Shown here in pieces: positions 6,614 to 11,142 of a DNA stretch of 15,892 nucleotides (its first letter is position 1; every line of letters begins with the position of its first letter). The notes beneath the pieces were generated by a model, which had not been told where the DNA came from, made no database searches, and was given only the letters and a program-made list of their open reading frames with translations. The stretch covers positions 1-15,892 of the forward strand of contig DATAYF010000668.1 in the NCBI GenBank assembly GCA_036272735.1, written 5' to 3'. This DNA comes from DATAYF01 sp036272735 (GTDB lineage Bacteria > Chloroflexota > Ktedonobacteria > Ktedonobacterales > Ktedonobacteraceae). Made by a program: the position numbers and the translations under genes.

Positions 6614-8140
6614 ATGCTTCAACAAGATTACCCTCATCGTGTAAAGAAGTTCTTTTCTTTATCGATGTACATCTCTGTATTGCTGGCTCTAGCGGCAATT
6701 TTGCCCCTGGCTGGCACGATCATCAGCATCGAAGCGTCTCTCAAGCCTGCGCTGGTCTCGCAAGAGCAGAATTTACTCTCAAACGACGCCAAATCTCAGG
6801 TGCAATCAATTGATAGCTACTTGATCGAACGTCTGGCTGAAGTCCAAAACTTGAGCGAATCGCTGCCCGTAAAAGCTTTCATGTCGGGCAACCAGGCGGA
6901 ATACAGCACCGTCTATACCGATCTTTTCAACAACCAGCACCTCGATACCTCCGATTACATTAGCTGGTCCATTTTGGGCTTGCACAACAACGTCGTCGCA
7001 GATTATCCCAACGCCCCACAAAAACACGGAAAAACTTACATCTTACCCGAAAACTTGCAGCAGGTGTTGAACTCCGATAATGCTGTCATTTCGGACGTGT
7101 TCTACGACACGCAAAGCAATCTCGCATCGGTCGATATTTATGCACGCATCATCGACGGGAACCTGCACGTAGTTGGCTTCGTACGAGCCTCGCTGGCGCT
7201 GAGCCGCATCTGGAACTCCATTAATAGTGAATGGCAGAACGAAGGAGCCAATAGCTACGCCTTTCTGCTCGATCAGAATGGGGTACGCATCGGCTATTCG
7301 AACATGAATCAGTCAGGCAACGCGCTACCTAAACCGTTGTTTACCTCCATCGCCCCGTTGTCCGCGAGTGTGCAGCAACGCATCCAGAGCGAAGGTCTGT
7401 ATACAGGCAACAAATCGCTGCGTATGCTTGCTAACGCCAGTCTCGCAAACATGCAGAAAAGTAGTAGTTTATCCTCAACCTTCCAATTTCAGCCTATCGA
7501 GCTGCAGAAGCAGTACACCGCCGCGATGTGGCGCAGCAGCATTACGCCCTGGTCGTACTACCTGGTCAAACCATCGAGTGAGATCACCGGCCTGGCCGAT
7601 CAGCAGTTGTTAAGTACCTTGCTGATCGGTGGCATCATACTAATCATCGCTGTGGCTGCTGGCTTATTCCTGGGTGGTCGCATTACCGGCCCCATCCTGC
7701 GCTCTGTGAGCTCATTGCGCAAAAATAGCCTGTTGCTTAAAGAACTGGCAAATGAAGAACACCAGGTGGTGCGTGATCAAGCATGGATGGTCGAAGCCTC
7801 CCAGCTCGGCTTAAAATCTGTCCAGTACTACACGGGCGTAGGCAGCGTCGCCGCCCAACGCGTGACCAAATTGAGCATCGACCTGATTAAAAATGCGCGC
7901 GCGCTTGACGCGCAGCACCTCAATCAAGCCTTGCAGGAGATCGTCGAGACCGCTTCTTACGTCGAGCGCGCAATCAGACACCAGGAACATACGAATGAAA
8001 AGCTGGCGACCACGCTGCGCGTTACCGACCAGGTTACCAATCAATTGACCAAAAGCGCGGAATCGTCTGACGCAGCCGCCGCTCAGCTTGAAGGTATCGT
8101 CGAGCAGCTAACCTCTATCGTCGGAAAATTTTCAAGTTAA
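6614..8140 (+). CDS. Membrane receptor with Cache-like sensor region and coiled-coil cytoplasmic part, no recognised output domain
   Basis: A 508-residue protein. TM1 spans about 14-39 and TM2 about 334-357, enclosing an extracytoplasmic region of about 290 residues. Its size, the helical start (SYLIERLAEVQNLSES) and motifs such as DYISWSILGLHNNVVADYP are typical of a double-Cache ligand-binding domain; this is inference from architecture. After TM2 a HAMP-like beginning (GRITGPILRSVSSLR) leads into about 150 residues of mainly helical, probably coiled-coil sequence rich in Ala, Gln and Thr. The highly conserved hairpin tip of methyl-accepting chemotaxis proteins is absent, and no kinase, GGDEF or phosphatase motif is seen. 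AAGGATAA lies about nine bases before the ATG. It follows the DUF4388 gene by 15 bp. A signalling role through that partner is inferred. Confidence 0.8.
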   Translation: MLQQDYPHRVKKFFSLSMYISVLLALAAILPLAGTIISIEASLKPALVSQEQNLLSNDAKSQVQSIDSYLIERLAEVQNLSESLPVKAFMSGNQAEYSTVYTDLFNNQHLDTSDYISWSILGLHNNVVADYPNAPQKHGKTYILPENLQQVLNSDNAVISDVFYDTQSNLASVDIYARIIDGNLHVVGFVRASLALSRIWNSINSEWQNEGANSYAFLLDQNGVRIGYSNMNQSGNALPKPLFTSIAPLSASVQQRIQSEGLYTGNKSLRMLANASLANMQKSSSLSSTFQFQPIELQKQYTAAMWRSSITPWSYYLVKPSSEITGLADQQLLSTLLIGGIILIIAVAAGLFLGGRITGPILRSVSSLRKNSLLLKELANEEHQVVRDQAWMVEASQLGLKSVQYYTGVGSVAAQRVTKLSIDLIKNARALDAQHLNQALQEIVETASYVERAIRHQEHTNEKLATTLRVTDQVTNQLTKSAESSDAAAAQLEGIVEQLTSIVGKFSS

Positions 8141-8151
8141 CTCTGCGGAAA

Positions 8152-8170
8152 GGCCCCCCTGGTAAGGGCC
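8152..8170 (+). terminator. Weak G/C hairpin after the receptor gene
   Basis: GGCCC (8152-8156) and GGGCC (8166-8170) flank a 9-nt loop, 12 bases after the stop. There is no real U-tract afterwards, so this is a doubtful terminator. Confidence 0.3.
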
Positions 8171-8180
8171 GTCTCCTCGC

Positions 8181-8213
8181 TTGACAGCGTATGCTCAAGC
8201 TGCCATACTTGAG
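8181..8213 (+). promoter_or_regulatory. Putative promoter with inverted repeat over -10
   Basis: TTGACA (8181-8186), 17 bp, CATACT (8204-8209). An inverted repeat CTCAAG/CTTGAG (8194-8199 / 8208-8213) covers the spacer and -10, a typical place for an operator. Transcription would start near 8216, leaving a leader of about 155 nt before the gene at 8371. Confidence 0.45.
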
Positions 8214-8370
8214 AGAGTAGCCAGGATATCCCACAACGCATTCTCTACGTAATAATATTAGGTAGGTATGTTTTTTGTGGGAATATCTATTTTATGGACT
8301 ACTTGAGCGCGTAATATCGCCATAGGATCGATAGCGTTCTTGTTTCTTCCTGGGAAAGTGAGTAACATGT

Positions 8371-9249
8371 ATGACTACAGATAAAAAACAAATTGCGCGA
8401 GAGGTGGCACGTTGGATACGCGTTGGGACCCTCGCGTTAACCGTTGTCCGCCCCATTATCAACACGCTTCGCGCCCGTGTGAAAGCGCAAGCCGAGGCAC
8501 AACGACCGGTAATCAAAAGCGCTACGACACTCGCCGATACGCAGCAAAAGTTGATCGCCGTCGGCTCTGCGCTCAATGAGGCATTGGACGATTTAAAACA
8601 CAATCCCTATGGTCAAGACCTGCGCAGGCGTGGAGAAGATGTAGCTAGCGAGTTGATCGAGCGCGGCAACAGGCTCTCGCAAAGGGTCATTGAGCGCAGC
8701 AACCAGATCACCAGCAACGTAGCCAAACGCAGTAGCGAACTGACGCAAGACCTCGCTGAGCGCGGCAACCAGGTCAGCGAAACCATCACACAACGTGGAC
8801 GCGAAGTTGCAGAACGCAGCAATCCACTCGTGCTCCTGGCTGGTTTCCTCGTTGGTTTAGCGGTCACCGCCATAAGCGTCTACCTGATTATACGCAAACG
8901 TATGCAAAGCCGCCAGCTAGAAGAGGATGCCCAGATTGAGCTACCCAACCAGGGTAGCCTGAACGGGAGCATCGAAGGCCACTTCGTACCCAGCGCCCAG
9001 ACCACAACCCCACAAGCGCCGACCAGAACACCGACGCCGATCAAGACCAGCTCAGCGAACGGCGCATCAGCAGCAGCCAATGTAGTACCTGCCGACGCGG
9101 TACTGGTAGGAGTCGTCAATACCCGACGCTACTACCCCATTGAAACTCCCCTCGAACAACTGGAGACAGCAGACAGCGAACCCCTCGACATCGTCTACTT
9201 CACCTCGGAAGAAGAGGCCAAAACTCGCGGCTTCTCAGCGGTCGAATAA
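8371..9249 (+). CDS. Membrane-anchored hendecad-repeat helix protein; unknown function
   Basis: A 292-residue protein with no recognised family. Residues 1-80 are a helical N-terminus. Residues about 86-150 are tandem 11-residue repeats: Arg at 87, 98, 109, 120, 131 and 142, each followed by Gly or Ser, with hydrophobic residues at fixed positions (unit like ERGNQVSETIT). This is an exact hendecad periodicity, giving a long amphipathic helix. A single TM helix spans about 152-174 and is followed by RKRM, then a Pro/Thr/Ser-rich linker (about 190-240). The C-terminal domain starts near VVPADAVLVGVVNTRRYYP and contains YFTSEEEAKTRGF. That block recalls the small Ada/nuclease-tail type metal-binding domain (VNTRxYH..CP....F.SEEEA...GY), but the Cys residues are missing. 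The start is the ATG at 8371 with weak GAG upstream; an overlapping ATG at 8367 stops after five codons. Confidence 0.8.
   Translation: MTTDKKQIAREVARWIRVGTLALTVVRPIINTLRARVKAQAEAQRPVIKSATTLADTQQKLIAVGSALNEALDDLKHNPYGQDLRRRGEDVASELIERGNRLSQRVIERSNQITSNVAKRSSELTQDLAERGNQVSETITQRGREVAERSNPLVLLAGFLVGLAVTAISVYLIIRKRMQSRQLEEDAQIELPNQGSLNGSIEGHFVPSAQTTTPQAPTRTPTPIKTSSANGASAAANVVPADAVLVGVVNTRRYYPIETPLEQLETADSEPLDIVYFTSEEEAKTRGFSAVE
8626..8823 (+). repeat. Tandem 33-bp coding repeats (11-residue units)
   Basis: The hendecads of the 8371 gene are visible in DNA as a 33-bp period. GAGCGCGGCAAC occurs at 8659 and 8758, exactly 99 bp apart, with GAGCGCAGCAAC at 8692 and a diverged unit at 8725. This points to growth by tandem duplication. 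Confidence 0.75.
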
Positions 9250-9256
9250 AAAGAGC

Positions 9257-9305
9257 GTTGGTGGGAATGGTTGCGTGATTGTACTACGCAACCATTCCCA
9301 CCAAC
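9257..9305. terminator. 20-bp perfect hairpin between convergent genes
   Basis: The arms 9257-9276 and 9286-9305 are perfectly complementary over 20 bp with a 9-nt loop. The element sits seven bases after one stop codon and four bases before the opposite one (9310). There is no U-tract on the plus strand. Bidirectional termination or protection of both transcript ends is the likely role. Confidence 0.75.
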
Positions 9306-9309
9306 CATA

Positions 9310-9789
9310 TCAGTGATCTTTGTTGTACTGATCTGGCACCTGCCCTGTGGCGAAACCCTCGTTCACCAACCCTTTGCGCACCAGGTAATGCAGAAATACC
9401 AGGCGTTGTTTCTCTATTGCTGGAGAGCTACCTTCGCGTGGACTATGCTCATGAGGAGGGGAAGAGTCAAATAAAAATAATGGAGGAAGGGTGATATCCT
9501 CAGCGACCAGCGGTTGGTAAGGTGTCTGCGCTTCATCCTGGTGTTCCACAGATAGGCAGTCACTTTCCGCTTCTGCTATCGTCTCGTCTTTGCCATGCTC
9601 AACTGCGATAGAGGTAATGCCGGGCTGTCCTTCAATCTCAGTTGGGCTTGTCCTCCATACTGGCTCTTGTGGTGTAATCCTGTTTACCTTATTGCTCACA
9701 GCTTGTGGATAGCTGGACGCGGGCTGCTTTTTCCAAGGCCACCACGCAAATAGCTTGTCCAGCCAACGTTCAATCGCTTGCGTGACCAT
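9310..9789 (-). CDS. Hypothetical acidic protein, unknown function
   Basis: A 159-residue protein I do not recognise. The N-terminus is an amphipathic, Trp-rich segment (IERWLDKLFAWWPWKK) that could lie on the membrane surface. The middle (about 25-120) is polar, acidic and probably disordered. The C-terminus (about 125-159) is better ordered, with EKQRLVFLHYLVRKGLVNEGF followed by VPDQY. The ATG at 9789 has AGGA six bases upstream, which supports it as a real gene. It stands alone, convergent with the hendecad-repeat gene, with no clear promoter. Confidence 0.65.
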   Translation of the reverse strand: MVTQAIERWLDKLFAWWPWKKQPASSYPQAVSNKVNRITPQEPVWRTSPTEIEGQPGITSIAVEHGKDETIAEAESDCLSVEHQDEAQTPYQPLVAEDITLPPLFLFDSSPPHEHSPREGSSPAIEKQRLVFLHYLVRKGLVNEGFATGQVPDQYNKDH

Positions 9790-9936
9790 CTTTTTCCTAC
9801 TCTCGTGATCCTAATGATCCTATAATGCGGCACACGACCAATAGTCTAACAGCATAGGTATCGATAAACCGGCATGAGGAATATAGACACATAGTAGCAC
9901 ATCAACCGATGCACGTCAAACCTATTTTTAGGAAAT

Positions 9937-9965
9937 TTGTCCTCTATCTAGGTTATAGAGATATT
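9937..9965 (+). promoter_or_regulatory. Weak candidate promoter upstream of a structured RNA
   Basis: TTGTCC (9937-9942), 17 bp, GATATT (9960-9965), four of six matches in the -10. It would start transcription just before the hairpin at 9978-10028. The rest of the gene-free stretch 9790-9936 shows nothing I can support. Confidence 0.25.
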
Positions 9966-9977
9966 GCCGTTGGTTTA

Positions 9978-10028
9978 CTGTGGTGGTGCGAACTGATGGC
10001 CGACAGCCGCCAACTCGTACCACCATAG
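9978..10028 (+). other. Stem-loop of possible structured RNA
   Basis: The arms 9978-9991 and 10015-10028 form a 14-bp stem that includes two G-U pairs (9980/10026 and 9988/10018). The 23-nt loop can itself pair (GGC 9998-10000 with GCC 10006-10008). The G-U pairs form only in RNA read from the plus strand; the opposite transcript would have A-C mismatches. This suggests a leader or small RNA upstream of the 10209 gene. Confidence 0.35.
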
Positions 10029-10048
10029 CAAATCAGAGAAGAAAAAAC

Positions 10049-10077
10049 TTGCATTTTTAGAGAACGCGTGCCATAAT
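10049..10077 (+). promoter_or_regulatory. Putative extended -10 promoter for the zinc-ribbon gene
   Basis: TTGCAT (10049-10054), 17 bp, then CATAAT (10072-10077) preceded by TGC, an extended -10. Transcription would begin near 10084, giving a leader of about 125 nt. This leader contains CTGAG/CTCAG, and CTATACTT (10120-10127) that can pair with AAGTATAG (10181-10188). Confidence 0.5.
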
Positions 10078-10208
10078 CAAGAAGGTCAGCCCCAAAGAGG
10101 GTCCTGAGCGTGTTCTCAGCTATACTTTCACATCTCGTTGTAGCAAAGCGTTACTCACACTCTGATCAGTTCAATAGAGCAAGTATAGAAGAAAGACAGG
10201 TGTCGGCC

Positions 10209-10418
10209 ATGCAGGAAGATGTTCTTGGAACCCGACGTGCTGCCGTCTCGGAAACCTATGTGAATTGTGCGCGTTGTGGCAAAGCGACGCGCCTGCGGTA
10301 TGCCCGCGTCATCCAGAGCGATGTGTTGTCAGATGATAGCCATTCCGAATTCGAATACATTTGTCCTGAATGTCAAAAGGCTCTCGCCGCAGGAGAAAAG
10401 GACCTGCTTCTCCCGTAG
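10209..10418 (+). CDS. Small zinc-ribbon protein, unknown function
   Basis: A 69-residue protein with two knuckles: Cys20/Cys23 in NCARCGK and Cys52/Cys55 in ICPECQ, spaced 28 residues apart, as in a zinc ribbon. The segment between is charged and contains DDSHSE. No partner domain is present, so an adaptor or nucleic-acid-binding role is only a guess. The start is uncertain. The ATG at 10209 has a weak CAGG upstream; a GTG at 10200 would add three residues, and a GTG at 10110 would add 33 unlike residues read through the leader structure. The gene has its own promoter and ends before a strong terminator. Confidence 0.75.
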   Translation: MQEDVLGTRRAAVSETYVNCARCGKATRLRYARVIQSDVLSDDSHSEFEYICPECQKALAAGEKDLLLP

Positions 10419-10464
10419 GCGCATTGTCGTTCGTTCACTCACCCAACAAACAAGTAATCTGGTT

Positions 10465-10521
10465 GGCAAAAGGCATATAGCATGACCGAAAATGGAATGC
10501 TCAGGTTCCTTTTGCCTTTTT
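10465..10521 (+). terminator. Rho-independent terminator after the zinc-ribbon gene
   Basis: GGCAAAAGG (10465-10473) pairs with CCTTTTGCC (10508-10516) and is followed by TTTTT (10517-10521). An inner stem AGCAT/ATGCT (10479-10483 / 10497-10501) stabilises it. Confidence 0.85.
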
Positions 10522-10535
10522 CTCGTAGTATTTCT

Positions 10536-10565
10536 TTGAACACAGACCACGGCAGTAAATACAGT
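10536..10565 (+). promoter_or_regulatory. Putative promoter of the hsp20-lon operon
   Basis: TTGAAC (10536-10541), 18 bp, TACAGT (10560-10565), directly after the preceding terminator. No CIRCE (TTAGCACTC-N9-GAGTGCTAA) or HAIR (CTTGAGT-N7-ACTCAAG) element is visible here, so control by HrcA or HspR is not supported. Confidence 0.45.
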
Positions 10566-10618
10566 ATAGAGACGCTGTGGGAGCAGAAAGCAGTACATTT
10601 ATAAGGGGGGGAACAATC

Positions 10619-11095
10619 ATGCGAATGCGCTACCGGCATGTGACCTACCGTTACATAGATAGAACCCAAAATCAACTCGAACAACGGTATCGTCAAATGA
10701 TTCAAGAAGTCCTGCAACAAAGCCAGCAAGCTATGCTGCAACGCTCGAAAACCTGGCGTCCCGTGGCGGACATCTTCGAATCAGCAAACATGATGACCGT
10801 AAAAGTTGAACTGGCTGGCATGCAAGAAGAAGATATCGAGGTCACACTGTACGAGGACGCGCTGGTCGTGAGCGGCGAACGCCATGACGATCACGCCATT
10901 CAGGATAGTCTTCATTATCATGAAGCACAAATTCGTTATGGCCCTTTCTGCGTAGAGGTTTTCATTGCCTCACCTATTCAGCGTGACGCAGTCGCAGCAC
11001 GCTACGAAAATGGCTTTCTCACTGTTGACCTACCCAAATTACCCATGAACCAACCTGAACGAATCCCTATCCAACGTAGTAATCAGAAAGATTAA
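10619..11095 (+). CDS. Small heat-shock protein Hsp20
   Basis: An ATP-independent chaperone that holds unfolding proteins, of normal size at 158 residues. The alpha-crystallin domain runs from about WRPVADIFES (residue 45) to ENGFLTVDLPK (about 140). It includes VKVELAGMQEEDIEVTLYEDALVVSGER and the Gly-Phe-Leu strand AARYENGFLTV. The C-terminal IPI (ERIPIQ) is the I-x-I/V anchor used in oligomer assembly. The N-terminal arm is Gln/Arg-rich (QLEQRYRQMIQEVLQQSQQ). The ATG at 10619 follows AAGGGGGGG by six bases; an upstream GTG at 10577 is within the leader and is rejected. lon follows after 47 bp with no terminator between, so the two are probably co-transcribed. Confidence 0.95.
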   Translation: MRMRYRHVTYRYIDRTQNQLEQRYRQMIQEVLQQSQQAMLQRSKTWRPVADIFESANMMTVKVELAGMQEEDIEVTLYEDALVVSGERHDDHAIQDSLHYHEAQIRYGPFCVEVFIASPIQRDAVAARYENGFLTVDLPKLPMNQPERIPIQRSNQKD

Positions 11096-11142
11096 CAACA
11101 TATAACACATGTGTACTACCTATGACATGTAGAGAAGGTTTT

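Noticed and set aside
6614..8140. Calling the receptor a methyl-accepting chemotaxis protein
   Set aside because: The cytoplasmic part is only about 150 residues and lacks the conserved chemoreceptor hairpin tip.
9257..9305. Counting the 20-bp hairpin as a third member of the palindrome family
   Set aside because: It shares only a short AATGGTT core with the 14011 and 15852 elements and has a different loop; the likeness is too weak.
10419..10618. Search for a CIRCE or HAIR heat-shock operator before hsp20
   Set aside because: Neither the TTAGCACTC/GAGTGCTAA nor the CTTGAGT/ACTCAAG pair is present, even allowing a few changes.
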